Below, piece after piece: positions 41,807 to 52,146 of a stretch of 64,000 bases of DNA. Every line of letters begins with the position of its first letter. The stretch's first letter is position 1. The position numbers were made by a program, and so were the translations under genes. The notes beneath the pieces are model-generated. The model was given only the letters and a program-made list of their open reading frames with translations, was not told the DNA's origin and ran no database searches. This DNA comes from Candidatus Aminicenantes bacterium (GTDB lineage Bacteria; Acidobacteriota; Aminicenantia; Aminicenantales; UBA4085): contig JAPKZJ010000022.1 of assembly GCA_026393855.1 (NCBI GenBank), positions 1 to 64,000 of the forward strand. Reading direction: 5' to 3'.

Positions 41807-42469
41807 ATGAAGAGGAATATCCTTTCAGCAGCCTTGGTTTTAGCCGCCGTCTGCCTGGCCGCCGCCCAGGAAACCCCCGAAGCCATTCTGGCCCGCATGG
41901 AGAAAGCTTTCGGCGGGATGGCGGCCTTCCAGTCCGATTTCGAGCAGACCTCGAGCTCCACGATGACGGCCATCCCCATGACCCAGAAAGGCCGGGTCTA
42001 CTTCCGGCGGCCCGACGCGATGCGCTGGGAGTACGGCGCCCCCGAGAAAAATATCTTCGTCTTTAAGGCGGGGCTTCTCTTGTCGTACTTCCCCGAGGAC
42101 AACCAGCTTTGGCGGCAAAACATCCCGCCGGAAAAAAACGAGACCGAGATCCTAGCTCTGTTGGCCGGGAAAGGCGGTCTTTCAAAAAAATATATCGTTG
42201 AGGAAAGCCCCTTCCCCGAATCGGCTCCCGGCTCCGCCCAGCTCAAGCTGACGCCGCGGGAAGAAAGCGAATATTCCTATCTTCTGCTGGAAATCGACCG
42301 CAAAAGCGCCCTCATCCGGCGGGCCATCTTTTTTGATTGGGGGGGAAACCGCAGCCAATTCGTCTTCTCACGGCTCAAGTCCGGGGTCAAGCTGGCCGAT
42401 TCGGTCTTCGAGATCAAAGTCCCGTCCGACTGCGAGATCATCGACGAGACCGGGCCGATCAAGCGCTGA
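41807..42469 (+). CDS. lolA: Outer-membrane lipoprotein carrier protein LolA
   Basis: The 220-residue periplasmic carrier takes lipoproteins from the inner to the outer membrane. A signal peptide ends near CLAAAQ. The LolA pattern is present: FQSDFEQTSSSTMTAIPMTQ, GRVYFRRPDAMRWEYGAPEK and LLLSYFPEDNQLWRQ. Its presence supports an outer membrane with lipoproteins. An ECF sigma operon follows 29 bases downstream, so they may be co-transcribed. Confidence 0.86.
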   Translation: MKRNILSAALVLAAVCLAAAQETPEAILARMEKAFGGMAAFQSDFEQTSSSTMTAIPMTQKGRVYFRRPDAMRWEYGAPEKNIFVFKAGLLLSYFPEDNQLWRQNIPPEKNETEILALLAGKGGLSKKYIVEESPFPESAPGSAQLKLTPREESEYSYLLLEIDRKSALIRRAIFFDWGGNRSQFVFSRLKSGVKLADSVFEIKVPSDCEIIDETGPIKR

Positions 42470-42498
42470 ACCATCGGCCGCCGAATCCGTATAAACCC

Positions 42499-43062
42499 AT
42501 GCATGACGATCAGGAACTCGTTCGAAGGACCCTCCGCGGCGATCGCGGCGCCTTCGAGGAGATCGTCCGGCGGTACCAGCAGGCCGTCATCAATTACATC
42601 GGCCGGATGGTCCGGGAGCGCGAAATGGCCCTGGACTTCAGCCAGGAGATCTTCCTCAAGGTCTACTCTTCACTCCGCTCCTACCGCCCCCAGTTCAAGT
42701 TCAGCACCTGGCTGTTCAAGATCGCATCGAATTACATGATCGATTATTGGCGGAAGAGAAAGATCGCGACCACGTCCTACGATCAGCCCGTGGACGGTGT
42801 CGACGGGTCCGCCTGCATTCAGGTGACCGACGACGGCCCCTCCGTCTCCCGCCAATACGAGATGCAGGAGCTGCGCGGCCGGATCGAGGAGGCCATGGAC
42901 CGCCTCCCCCCCGCCCTGCGCGAGCTCTTCGTCTGGCGCCACGTCAACGGCTTCAGCTACGAGGAGATGGCCGACATCAAGTCGCTCCCGGTGGGCACCG
43001 TCAAGAACCGCGTCTTCCAGGCTAAAGAGATGCTCAAACAGCTTCTCGAGGAGCCCGCATGA
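42499..43062 (+). CDS. ECF sigma factor (RpoE-like)
   Basis: The 187-residue sigma factor has region 2 (IVRRYQQAVINYIGRMVRER, then FSQEIFLKVYSSLRSYR and FKFSTWLFKIASNYMIDYWR) and region 4 (ALRELFVWRHVNGFSYEEMA, then LPVGTVKNRVFQAKEML). ATG 42499 is chosen by the family start; an upstream frame through lolA is a shadow. Its stop overlaps the anti-sigma start by ATGA, as usual for ECF pairs. It probably responds to envelope state because lolA precedes it. Confidence 0.92.
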   Translation: MHDDQELVRRTLRGDRGAFEEIVRRYQQAVINYIGRMVREREMALDFSQEIFLKVYSSLRSYRPQFKFSTWLFKIASNYMIDYWRKRKIATTSYDQPVDGVDGSACIQVTDDGPSVSRQYEMQELRGRIEEAMDRLPPALRELFVWRHVNGFSYEEMADIKSLPVGTVKNRVFQAKEMLKQLLEEPA

Positions 43063-43664
43063 GCTGCCTGCGGTTGGACGAGATCCACGAATTCCTCGAA
43101 GGCGGGCTGGATGAGTCCGGCGCCCGCCGCGTCGAGGCTCATGCCGCGGACTGCCAGGCCTGCCGAGGCGCCTTGGACGCCCGGCGCCGGATCCACCAAG
43201 CCGCCCTCTCTCTCGAGCCGATCGCCGTGCCCGACGGATTCGCCGCCGGCGTCCTAGCCCATCTGGATCTGGTCGAGGAAGCTTCCCTGCCCCGGCTGAG
43301 CCTGCGCGGCTGGCTGGCCGCGACCATGGCCGGCACGGCCACCTTCGCCGCCACCCTGATCGGGCTGGCGCTTCTTTCCGGCCGCAATCTGGGCGGCTAC
43401 CTCTTCCACCTGTCCGACGGGCTTCTGGGGTACCTCCAAGGCGCCGCAGCCACCGTCGTCAAGCTGGCCAAATACGCCCTCGTTTTCCTCAAGATCGCCC
43501 GGGAATTCACCGGCGCCTTGCTCGAAGTCCTCAAGCGCGCCACGGCGTTTATCGGACCCGAGGTTCAAGCGGCCTGCTTCGTGGCCGCCCTCGTCTTCCT
43601 GGCCGCAGGTGCCGTACTCTGGAAGCGCCGCCAACTCACTCTGGAGAACCGCCATGACCAATAA
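43059..43664 (+). CDS. Zinc-finger anti-sigma factor, membrane-bound
   Basis: The 201-residue protein has an N-terminal anti-sigma zinc domain with Cys3, His28, Cys32 and Cys35 (AHAADCQAC) and one or more membrane helices (WLAATMAGTATFAATLIGLALL and AACFVAALVFLAAGAVLW). It should bind the upstream sigma factor in the cytoplasm and release it on a signal. It overlaps the sigma gene by four bases and the downstream membrane protein by eleven. Confidence 0.87.
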   Translation: MSCLRLDEIHEFLEGGLDESGARRVEAHAADCQACRGALDARRRIHQAALSLEPIAVPDGFAAGVLAHLDLVEEASLPRLSLRGWLAATMAGTATFAATLIGLALLSGRNLGGYLFHLSDGLLGYLQGAAATVVKLAKYALVFLKIAREFTGALLEVLKRATAFIGPEVQAACFVAALVFLAAGAVLWKRRQLTLENRHDQ

Positions 43665-44637
43665 GCCTCTCCGGATCGGATTCGTCGCCCTGCTCGTCCT
43701 GAGCGCCGCCTGCGTCGTCACCGCCCAGGACCGCGGCGACCGCGTCGTCTATAAGGACACGATCGTCGTGGCCGCCGGAGAGACGCGGGAGAACATCATC
43801 GCCTTCGGCAGCGACGTCGTCGTCGAGGGCACGGTCAAGAAGACCGTCCTCGCCATCGGCGGCTCGATCACGGTTTCCGGCACGGTCGGCGAGGCGGTCG
43901 TCGGGATCGGCTCGCGGATCAAGCTCCTGCCCCAGGCCAAGATTGACGGTGACTTGGTCATGATCGGCGGGAGTGTCGCCAAGGAGCCCGGGTCGAGCGT
44001 GGGAGGCGATACGGTTTCGATCAAGGTCGGGGATTTGACCGGCAAGTTCTTCGGCCAGGGCTTCGCGGGCCTGTTCTCGCTGGCCTTCTGGCCCCTGTTG
44101 ATCATCCTCAAGCTGGTCAACGCATTCATCTGGCTCCTGGTGGCCATCGTCGTAGCCGCCCTCTTTCCGCGCCAGGTCGTCTTCGCCTCCGGGCGCATCC
44201 GCCGCCAGTTCTGGCCCATCTTCGGCACCGGCTTCCTGGCCCTGGTCATCTTCACCGTCTTCGTCGCCTTCGCCGCCGTGCTTTGCCTGGTCCTGATCGG
44301 CATCCCCATCCTGCTCTCGCTTGTCCTGGCCGGTATGGTCGTCAAGATCTTCGGCAAGGTCGTCATCTTCTTTCTCATCGGCGAAAGCCTGGCCCAAGCC
44401 TTCAACCGCAAATCGGTCACCCCCGTCGGCGGCGCGCTGCTCGGCCTGTTCCTGCTGACCCTGATCAGCTTCGCGCCGTTCCTCGGCTTTCTGGTTTCGA
44501 CGGCCATGAACATCCTGGGCTGGGGCGTGGCGCTTCGGACCAAGTTCGGGACGCACGAGAACTGGTTCCAGCGCGGCCCGCATGTGCATCCGGCTTACCC
44601 CGGAACGCCCGCTCCGCCGACGCCGCCCGCGGCCTGA
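43654..44637 (+). CDS. Bactofilin-like polytopic membrane protein
   Basis: The 327-residue protein has a signal peptide, then a beta-helical region of repeating hydrophobic/glycine residues similar to bactofilins (VVVEGTVKKTVLAIGGSITV, IDGDLVMIGGSV) and about five membrane helices after residue 140, with a Pro-rich tail. The N-terminal beta-helix is probably outside the cytoplasm. It is co-transcribed with the sigma/anti-sigma pair, so it may be the sensor or output of that envelope system. The combination is seen; the role is inference. Confidence 0.75.
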   Translation: MTNKPLRIGFVALLVLSAACVVTAQDRGDRVVYKDTIVVAAGETRENIIAFGSDVVVEGTVKKTVLAIGGSITVSGTVGEAVVGIGSRIKLLPQAKIDGDLVMIGGSVAKEPGSSVGGDTVSIKVGDLTGKFFGQGFAGLFSLAFWPLLIILKLVNAFIWLLVAIVVAALFPRQVVFASGRIRRQFWPIFGTGFLALVIFTVFVAFAAVLCLVLIGIPILLSLVLAGMVVKIFGKVVIFFLIGESLAQAFNRKSVTPVGGALLGLFLLTLISFAPFLGFLVSTAMNILGWGVALRTKFGTHENWFQRGPHVHPAYPGTPAPPTPPAA

Positions 44638-44677
44638 CCGGACGAACGAACGACGGCATTCTCCCGAGGAGCCCCCC

Positions 44678-45235
44678 ATGAACGAAGTCTTGCGCGCGAT
44701 TCGAAACCGCCGCAGTCTGCGCCGATTCAAGCCCGATCCCCTCCCCGAGGAGGCGCTGAAGGCGATCCTGGAGGCCGGGCTTCAGGCCCCCACCGGGCAC
44801 AACGATCAGCCCTGGTTCTTATCTGTGGTGTTGGATCAGGCCTTGCTGCGGGAAATCAGCGATGGCGGCAAAGCGGCGATGAGGACGATCCCGGTCCCCT
44901 GGATCGCCGAATTGGGGAAGAACGAGAAATTCCAGATGTTCTACGGCGCCCCGGCCGTGGTCTTCGTGTCGGCCCGCAAGGACGCCGTCTCGCCCTTAGC
45001 CGACGTCTGCGCCGCCATCCAGAACATGCTCCTGGCGTCCGAGAGCCTGGGGATCGGCTCCTGCTGGATCGGCTTCGCCAAATTTTATTTCACGGGCCCG
45101 GATCGCCTGGCCCAGCTGGGCATCCCCGAAAGCCACGAGGTTCATTACGGCGTGGCTTTGGGATTCCGGCCCGACGGGCTCGTCCTGAACCCGCCGGACC
45201 GGAAGTTCGAACACTTCTATCGGATCATTCGCTGA
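44678..45235 (+). CDS. Nitroreductase family protein
   Basis: The 185-residue flavoprotein has the nitroreductase pattern: IRNRRSLRRFKPDPLPEEAL at the FMN phosphate site, APTGHNDQPWFLSVV and ASESLGIGSCWIGF. The usual role is NAD(P)H-dependent reduction of nitro groups or quinones, with FMN. ATG 44678 follows GAGGAGC; the frame also extends upstream into the previous gene, which is rejected. The substrate cannot be told. Confidence 0.86.
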   Translation: MNEVLRAIRNRRSLRRFKPDPLPEEALKAILEAGLQAPTGHNDQPWFLSVVLDQALLREISDGGKAAMRTIPVPWIAELGKNEKFQMFYGAPAVVFVSARKDAVSPLADVCAAIQNMLLASESLGIGSCWIGFAKFYFTGPDRLAQLGIPESHEVHYGVALGFRPDGLVLNPPDRKFEHFYRIIR

Positions 45236-45239
45236 TCCT

Positions 45240-47642
45240 TTAGTTCATCCTCATGCCCGCCATGCCCGGCGAGAGCGTGCGCAGGCTGCCGCCGACAAAG
45301 GCGGCGATGTCCTCCGGCTTCCAGCCGAGCTTGATCAGCCCGAAGTAGAAAGCCCGCTTAACCGTCAGGTCATTGGCCTTTTCGATCGTCTTCAAGTTGG
45401 CGATCAGGTTGGAGGCCGAGCCGAGGACTTTCTTGGCCGCATCGGCCCTGACCAGCCCGGCCGGAACGTCCTCGGGGTCGTAGTCGACGCCCCAGATCAC
45501 CTTCTTGGCGATGATCTTGTCCTTCAAGCCTTCGGGGACCACGGCGAGGCCGGTCACCAGGAACGGCTTCTCGGCCGCGCCCAGGAAATCCCCGAGCAGG
45601 GGCTCGCCGGGATTGATGAGCTGGGCGAAGACGCCGTTGGCTTCCATCGCCTTGAGGGCCGCCTTGCCGGAGTCGGTCAGGCGCCCATTGACCACCCAAG
45701 CCGTGTCGTCGCCCGCGAACTCCACCCGGCCGAAGCCGACGTTGGCCGCGGTCAGGTCCAGGAACTTGACGTCGCCGCCGAAGACAGGACTCTTGACGCC
45801 CACGGCAGGATCCTTGCGGACCGGCTGGGGCTGGCCGGGTGCGGCCGGGGCTCCCATGTCCAGGAGGGCCATGATCTGGGCGACGCGGGGGTCCGACGCC
45901 TGGGACGTGGCGGCGCGGGAAATCTCCCGCTCGTACATCCGGCCCAGCACGGCGGCCTTGTTGGCGAAATCGCTGTTCTTCCAGGCCGCGCCGGGCAGCG
46001 CGGCGTTGATGTTGGTGAACCGCATCATCATCGAGTTGTAGAGGTACTGCCGATCCGGGATGAGCATGTTGACGGTCGTCTCGTTGGCCGTGTTGATCGT
46101 CCCCTGCAGGACGAACTGGGCCGTCTTGCGCAGGATCTCGGCGTCGATCTTGGAAGTGTCGTCGCCGCTGTCATGGTAGTCGGGGTGGCCGACGCCGCCG
46201 TCGGTCATCAGGGCCAGCGATTCAATGCCCTTGGTGATGAAGGCGGAGTAGTCGCTGCCGCCGGGTCCGGCCGTGCCGGGGTGGACGACCGAGATGACGT
46301 CGGGGTCCTGGTCGCGCTTGATGACCTTGTCCCAGATCTCGGGGAAGTTCAGGGCGCCGGGGGCGCCGATGCCGTTGCCCAGGCCGACCATGTCGCAGTT
46401 GAAGTTGGCTACGACCTTGTCCATGACGATGCCGGCCGGAGGCTTGCTGCCGAAGTAGTTGGACCCGAGCAGGCCCATTTCCTCACCGCACCAGGCGGCG
46501 AAGATGATCGTTCGCTTGGGCTTGAAGCCGGCCTGGGTCAGCACCCGGGCGACTTCCATGACCACGGCCGGGCCGGAAGCGTCGTCGTCCGCTCCGTTCA
46601 TGACGACCGAGCCCCGGGTTCCGAGGTGGTCGAGATGCCCGCCCAGGACGATATACTGATCCTTCAGGGCCGGGTCGGTCCCTTCGATCTTGCCGATGAC
46701 GTTGAGGCCGTCACCGCTGTATTTGTTGATCTGGTCGTAGCCCTTCAGCGCGATCATGGCGCCGGTGGCCTTGGAGCGGGACTTCTTGCCGCGGATGTCC
46801 CAGCGCAGGGCGTTGAGCGTCTTGGTAAACTCGTTGTTCGAGGCCGTGGCCGGCTTCCGCATCAAAGCCCGGAAGACGCGCTCAGTGACGTCGAAGGCCA
46901 GGAAATTGCGGGTGAAGGCCGCCGGGGCGTTGGGGCCCCCCATAGGGCCGCCCATGACCATGATCCGCCCCATTGGGGACGGGTTGGGATCGTAGAGCAG
47001 GATCGCCGCGGCGCCCTTGTCGAAGGCCGTCTTGATTTTCGCGGCGTCGGAGGTCTCGTCGTTGGTCAGCCCGAGCGGAGCCGGAGGCGGGCCTTGAGGG
47101 TCCCCGCCCATCATCCCCCTGCCTCCGGGCATGGTGAACGCATCCGGCGAGCCTTTGTAGGCCAGCACGATTTTGCCCTTGACGTCGGTGCCGGCGTACT
47201 CGTCCAAGCCCTTGGCCGGGAGCGACAGCCCGTAGCCCACGAACACGACGGCGCCCTTGACGGCGGTCTTGGCCGTAGACAGGGCGTTGACGGTGAAGTC
47301 GGAGTCGTCGGAATAGAAGGCCTTGCCGTCGACCGCCAGAGCGGGGACGCCAAGGTTGACGGTAACGGGCCGTTGGATCGGGACTTTCTGGAAATAGGAC
47401 GTTCCGCCGTCGCCGCTCGGCTTCAGTCCGTACTCCTTGAACCGGGCCAGCACGTAATCGGCCGCCTTCTGGTAGCCGGGCGTGAGGGTCTGGCGGCCTT
47501 CGAGCTGGTCGGAGGCCAAGTACTCGATGTGGCTTTTGACTTTGTTGCCGTCCGCCTTGTAGGTTTGGGCGAAGGCGGGGGTCAGGCAGAGGGTCGCGAC
47601 CGCCGCGACCAGCAGAAAGGACGCGGTCTTGCGCAAAGACAT
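45240..47642 (-). CDS. Secreted M28 family metallopeptidase with PA domain
   Basis: The 800-residue protein has a signal peptide, an inserted PA-like domain (VVFVGYGLSLPAKGLDEYAG), a Gly/Met/Pro-rich insert (about 170-190) and an M28 peptidase core with two-zinc ligands in GGHLDHLGT, NGADDDASGP, WCGEEMGLLGS, NFNCDMVGLG and HPDYHDSGDD. The final ~250 residues form an extra region without a clear family. These enzymes are aminopeptidases or carboxypeptidases outside the cell. AGGAGG precedes the start. It is convergent with the nitroreductase gene, five bases apart. Confidence 0.9.
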   Translation of the reverse strand: MSLRKTASFLLVAAVATLCLTPAFAQTYKADGNKVKSHIEYLASDQLEGRQTLTPGYQKAADYVLARFKEYGLKPSGDGGTSYFQKVPIQRPVTVNLGVPALAVDGKAFYSDDSDFTVNALSTAKTAVKGAVVFVGYGLSLPAKGLDEYAGTDVKGKIVLAYKGSPDAFTMPGGRGMMGGDPQGPPPAPLGLTNDETSDAAKIKTAFDKGAAAILLYDPNPSPMGRIMVMGGPMGGPNAPAAFTRNFLAFDVTERVFRALMRKPATASNNEFTKTLNALRWDIRGKKSRSKATGAMIALKGYDQINKYSGDGLNVIGKIEGTDPALKDQYIVLGGHLDHLGTRGSVVMNGADDDASGPAVVMEVARVLTQAGFKPKRTIIFAAWCGEEMGLLGSNYFGSKPPAGIVMDKVVANFNCDMVGLGNGIGAPGALNFPEIWDKVIKRDQDPDVISVVHPGTAGPGGSDYSAFITKGIESLALMTDGGVGHPDYHDSGDDTSKIDAEILRKTAQFVLQGTINTANETTVNMLIPDRQYLYNSMMMRFTNINAALPGAAWKNSDFANKAAVLGRMYEREISRAATSQASDPRVAQIMALLDMGAPAAPGQPQPVRKDPAVGVKSPVFGGDVKFLDLTAANVGFGRVEFAGDDTAWVVNGRLTDSGKAALKAMEANGVFAQLINPGEPLLGDFLGAAEKPFLVTGLAVVPEGLKDKIIAKKVIWGVDYDPEDVPAGLVRADAAKKVLGSASNLIANLKTIEKANDLTVKRAFYFGLIKLGWKPEDIAAFVGGSLRTLSPGMAGMRMN

Positions 47643-47674
47643 GGTTGAATCCTCCTAGAGAACATGAAGATGGG

Positions 47675-47703
47675 ATTATAACCCCGGCGGGGGCAGACTC
47701 CAA
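47675..47703 (-). promoter_or_regulatory. Sigma70 promoter of the M28 peptidase gene
   Basis: On the minus strand -35 TTGGAG (47703-47698), a 17-nt spacer and -10 TATAAT (47680-47675) lie about 35 bases before the start codon. Confidence 0.7.
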
Positions 47704-47847
47704 CACTTCCGCGGGGATCCATCACTGAGATATACTCGCCGGCATCCTTAAAAGTTCCGTCTTTTATAAATCTTCCAGCCGACGACCATCACCCGCGCGG
47801 GTATTCCTGAGGAGAGGGAAAGGCCTACGAAGGCTCGCCTCAACGCC

Positions 47848-50021
47848 TCATTTGGCGCCGCCGAGGCTCTCCTTGATCCGAGCCGGGGTCATCGGGAGAT
47901 GGCGCAGGCGCGCCCCCATCGCGTCGTAGACGGCGTTGGCCAGGACGGCCCCGACCGTGATGATGGCCGGTTCGCCGCCGCCTGAGATCGGGACCTCGGG
48001 CGAGTCGACGAGGACGGACTCGATCCTGGGCAGCCAGGTGAAACGGGGCAGCTCGTAGGTGTCGTAATTGAGGTCCAGCACCTGCCGATTCTTGAACCGG
48101 ACTTCCTCGCTCAAGGCATAGCCCAGCCCCATCGTCAGGCAGCCCTCGATCTGCAGGCGCATGCCTTCCGGGTTGACGGCGACGCCGGAATCGTGGGCGC
48201 AGGTCATCCGCTCCACCCGGACCCGGCCGGTCGCGGGGTCAACCTCGACCTCGGCCATGGTGGCGATATAGGTCCCCAGGTAATCCGCGCAGGCCAAGCC
48301 GCGCCCCCGCCCCCGGCCTGCAGCCGCGGCCGGAGTCGGGGCGGGCTTCCAATCGAACGCGGCCGCGGCGGCGTTCAGAACGCGGGCCAGCCGCGGGTTG
48401 GCCAGATGGGCCAGCCGGAACTCGAGCGGGTCGCGACCGGCCCGGACGGCCATGATGTCGATCTGGCTCTCGCGGGCGAAGGTATTGGTGTTGCTGGCCG
48501 GCGCCCGCCAGGCGCCTACGTCGAACGGGTGGGCGCTCGCTCCTCCCCCGCTCCATTCGCCCCGCACGACCGTGCGATGATTGGGGATGTCATAGAACTG
48601 CTGGGAGCTGCGCTCGCCGGCATAGAAGACTTCGTAATCCCAGAAAACGATCCGGCCGGCGGCCGAGAGCCCCGACTTGATCTTGACCACCGCCGCGGGG
48701 CGAAAAGTGTCGTAGAAGAATTCGTCCTCGCGGCTCCAGGCCACCTGCACGGGCCTTCCGGTCGCCTTGACCAGCCGGGCGGCCTGGACGGCCTGCAGGT
48801 TGCGGCTCTTGCCGCCGAACCCGCCGCCGACATACGGCATGATCACATGGACTTTAGCCGCGGGGACGCCCAGCGCTTGGGCCATCTCGTCTTTCAGCCG
48901 GAACGGGGCCTGGGTCGAGGCCCAGACCCTGGCCCGGCCGTCCTTGAGCTCGACCAGCGCGGTATGCGGCTCCATCGGGGCATGGGCGACATAGGCGTTG
49001 GTGAAGGTCTCGTCGAACGATTGGGTCGCGGCTTTCGCCCCCTCGGCCAAGTCGCCGGCTTGGGCGACCGCCCTCCCCTGCGGGGCATTCTTGACCAGAT
49101 GATCGAAGATGTTGGCCTCGTTCAGGCCCGTCTCCGGGGCCTCCCATTCGGCCTTAACGGCGTCCAACGCGGCTGCGGCCCGGTCGGGACGCTCGTGAAC
49201 GACGGCGATCAGATCGGCGTCTTGGATGACTTTGGCGCCGGCGATCTTTTCCGCTCCGGAGAGGTCCAGGCGCACCAGCTTGGCGCCGTGGGCCGGAGGC
49301 CGCAGGATGCGGGCGTAAAGCATCCCGGGAACGCGGATATCGCCCGAGTACATCGCCGCCCCCGTCGCCTTGGCGACGGCATCCCGCCGCATGGCCGGCC
49401 GACCCATGACTTTGAATTCCGCCGGCGGCTTGAGCGGCGGCTTCGGCGTGACATGCCGCTCGATCGTCCGGCCTTGGGCCAGCTCGCCGTAAGACACTCT
49501 ATTCGCCGGCTGGGTTTTATCGACGATAAAACCGGATCGGGCCTGGAGCCGGTCGAGGGGCGTGCGCAGCCGTTCCGACGCCAGCTCCAACAGGACCGCC
49601 CGGGCTTCGGCCGCGGCCGCCCGCAAAGCCGGCCCGAACGACCGGATGGTCTGCGATCCGAACGTCCCCATGTCGTAGGGGCAGAGGTCGGTGTCGCCCA
49701 TGACCATATCCACGGCGGCAGGGTCGATCTCCAGCTCCTCGGCCAACATCAGCGGCAGGGCGGTGTTGGCGCCCTGGCCCTGCTCGATCTTGCCGGTGAA
49801 GCAGGTCACCCGGCCGTCGGCGCCGAGGCGCAGGAAGGCGTTGAAGTCCGACGGCAGGCCGCGCCCTCCGCCCTGCAGGCGGGCCGGCTCCTGGCCCGGG
49901 AAAAGAGGATCGCCGGCGGCGACGAAGACGATGATGCCGCCGCCCAGCCGCTTGAGGAACTCGCGGCGATCCAGCCTCGCTTCCCAAGCGGAGCGAGGGC
50001 GGCTAAGGCCCGAATAGGCGC

Positions 50022-50025
<4 letters not shown>
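47848..50025 (-). CDS. Molybdenum hydroxylase large subunit (xanthine dehydrogenase family)
   Basis: The 725-residue protein has a Tat-like signal (LDRREFLKRLGGGIIVFVAAG) and the molybdopterin-binding domains of the xanthine/aldehyde oxidase family, closest in pattern to isoquinoline 1-oxidoreductase beta subunits (FTGKIEQGQGANTALPLMLA, AHAPMEPHTALVELKDGRA, VGGGFGGKS). The C-terminal GGGEPAIITVGAVLANAVYDA contains the active-site Glu. It pairs with the 2Fe-2S subunit encoded immediately upstream; no FAD subunit is nearby, so electrons may go to a membrane carrier. The substrate is unknown. Confidence 0.88.
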
Positions 50026-50504
<479 letters not shown>

Positions 50505-50601
50505 GGCCGGTCCTCCCTGCGGGCGGCCGGGAAGCCGCTCCGCCGTCTACCATTGGCCTCATGATACCACCGCGGGCCGGGGAAAAGCCAAAGCCGGGGG
50601 G

Positions 50602-51873
50602 CTACTGAACGCCGGTCAACTGGATGTCGGTGACCGTGATCATTCCGGTCGCCAGGCTGCGGTCCTGGGTGATCTTTCGCAGCAGCAGGCCGCGGGCCCG
50701 TTCATAAACATAAGTGAACGATTGGCGCGGCCCGTCCGATTGCAGGGCGACATACTGGGCATCCGCGTTGGCCACCCGGACGGCGAATCCGGTCAGGGGA
50801 TCGCGGTCGATCACCTGTCCGACGGCGAGTCCGGCCAGCACGGCCGGCGGGATCGCCAGTGGCGCCAGGCTGCCGGGGCCGTCGACGCTGTTGAACTCCG
50901 TGATCCCGAACGTGCCCTGAGTCTGCGTTCGGCCGTGCAGCCAGAGCCAATCGGCGCCGCTTCGCTGGAGCTGGAGGCTGGCCGTGATCGCCAAGGGCGT
51001 CGGCACGATGCCCTGCCCTTGCAGGACGGACTGGCCGCGATAGGCCAGCGTCCGCGCCGCTCGCAGGCTCTCCGCCATGGGCTTGCCCAGCCAGGGCAGA
51101 TTCAGTTGCCGAGCCCCGCGGAAGCGCAGAAAAGTGGCGTAGGAGACCGAATCCGAGAGCGGCTGGGTACGGTCGCGAATCGCGGGCGGCTCGCTCGTCA
51201 GGCGGCTCAAGTAGAGCAGGTATCCGCCGGCCTGGTCGTAGATGTAGGAGGTCCGGCTGGCCCCGCCGATGATGACAATGTGGGTCGCCTGATAAGTCCG
51301 CCCGGCCTCGTCCCGCCAGGCCGTGGTCCGGGCCAGCGTCCGGCCCGCCAGCGGCAGTCCATTCCAGGGATAGTCGCGGAGGACTTGGGCCTGACGCCGC
51401 GGATGCATCCAGAAATCGCCGCCGGTGTCCGAGGTGACCAGAGAGTCCAGGCTCGTATTGTAGATGGGCGTCGTGTCGCCGCCGTTAAAAAGATAAAACG
51501 GCTCGGCCAGCGCAAACACACCGCCATCGCCTCCGACGACGGTGGCCTGGATCAATCCATGCGAGCCGAGGCCCTTACGCTCCGTGGCGTAACGGCGGCC
51601 TTGCCGGTCCGCCCAATCGCCCTCTTCGTCCGGCACCCAGCCGTTGACCGAACCGGACAGGCTCCCGGTCATCAGATAATAGGTCAGCCGGAGCCCGGGC
51701 TTGATCGAATCCGGGGCGAGGGCGGCTGCGGCGGGCGGGGCTTGAAACCGGGAGGCCGCCCGTCTCGCGGCAGAAGCCGCAGTCTCGGAACGGAGAAGCC
51801 CGGTGGCCGCGCCCAAGGCCGCTAGCCCAAAGAGGCCGAGCAGAGCGAGAAACATCCGGCGGCGTTGGATCAT
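50602..51873 (-). CDS. Secreted or membrane-anchored protein of unknown function
   Basis: The 423-residue protein has an N-terminal hydrophobic segment (RRRMFLALLGLFGLAALGAATG) that may be a signal or anchor, a low-complexity Ala-rich linker and a beta-rich body (GLRLTYYLMTGSLSGSVNGW, FYLFNGGDTTPIYNTSLDSL). I recognise no family. ATG 51873 follows AGGAGGCTC; an ATG at 51969 in frame has no such site. It is alone between the molybdenum enzyme and the merR gene, on the minus strand. Confidence 0.72.
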   Translation of the reverse strand: MIQRRRMFLALLGLFGLAALGAATGLLRSETAASAARRAASRFQAPPAAAALAPDSIKPGLRLTYYLMTGSLSGSVNGWVPDEEGDWADRQGRRYATERKGLGSHGLIQATVVGGDGGVFALAEPFYLFNGGDTTPIYNTSLDSLVTSDTGGDFWMHPRRQAQVLRDYPWNGLPLAGRTLARTTAWRDEAGRTYQATHIVIIGGASRTSYIYDQAGGYLLYLSRLTSEPPAIRDRTQPLSDSVSYATFLRFRGARQLNLPWLGKPMAESLRAARTLAYRGQSVLQGQGIVPTPLAITASLQLQRSGADWLWLHGRTQTQGTFGITEFNSVDGPGSLAPLAIPPAVLAGLAVGQVIDRDPLTGFAVRVANADAQYVALQSDGPRQSFTYVYERARGLLLRKITQDRSLATGMITVTDIQLTGVQ

Positions 51874-51984
51874 GGAGAGCCTCCTAGGCGCCGGAACTAT
51901 ATGAGATTCCGGCGCCCTTGGCAACACTCCCTCGGTCGCCCGATCGGATCCCCCCGCCTCGATCCGCAAAAGTGCGGGCGGAGC

Positions 51985-52015
51985 TTGACATTGACGTAAC
52001 GTAATAGTTTAGAGT
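51985..52015 (+). promoter_or_regulatory. MerR-type promoter/operator
   Basis: -35 TTGACA (51985-51990) and -10 TAGAGT (52010-52015) are separated by 19 nt, the long spacer typical of promoters twisted by MerR proteins. The spacer contains an imperfect dyad TTGACGTAACGTAA. It lies upstream of a MerR gene, so autoregulation is likely. Confidence 0.7.
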
Positions 52016-52036
52016 GAGGGGGAATAAACCCGCTCG

Positions 52037-52126
52037 ATCCCCCGGGCTTTTAGCCCGGGGGATTAACAGGGTTAATACTGAGCGGCGCTTTAGCCCCCGA
52101 TTTGAAAATCGGGGTTCGAGCGCCGC
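52037..52126 (+). promoter_or_regulatory. Two strong hairpins in the merR leader
   Basis: A perfect 12-bp stem with a three-base loop spans 52037-52063 (ATCCCCCGGGCT paired with AGCCCGGGGGAT). A nested hairpin spans 52082-52126, with outer GCGGCGCT/AGCGCCGC and inner CCCCGATTT/AAATCGGGG. Both lie in the 5' leader between the MerR promoter and the gene. They may control mRNA or be inserted repeats. Confidence 0.7.
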
Positions 52127-52146
52127 GAACGTATCGAGGTGAGCTC

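Noticed and set aside
43636-44730. 364-codon frame opposite the bactofilin-like gene
   Set aside because: Asp/Glu-rich shadow of a membrane protein.
52037-52063. Intrinsic terminator in the merR leader
   Set aside because: The stem is strong, but it is followed by AACAGG rather than a T-run.
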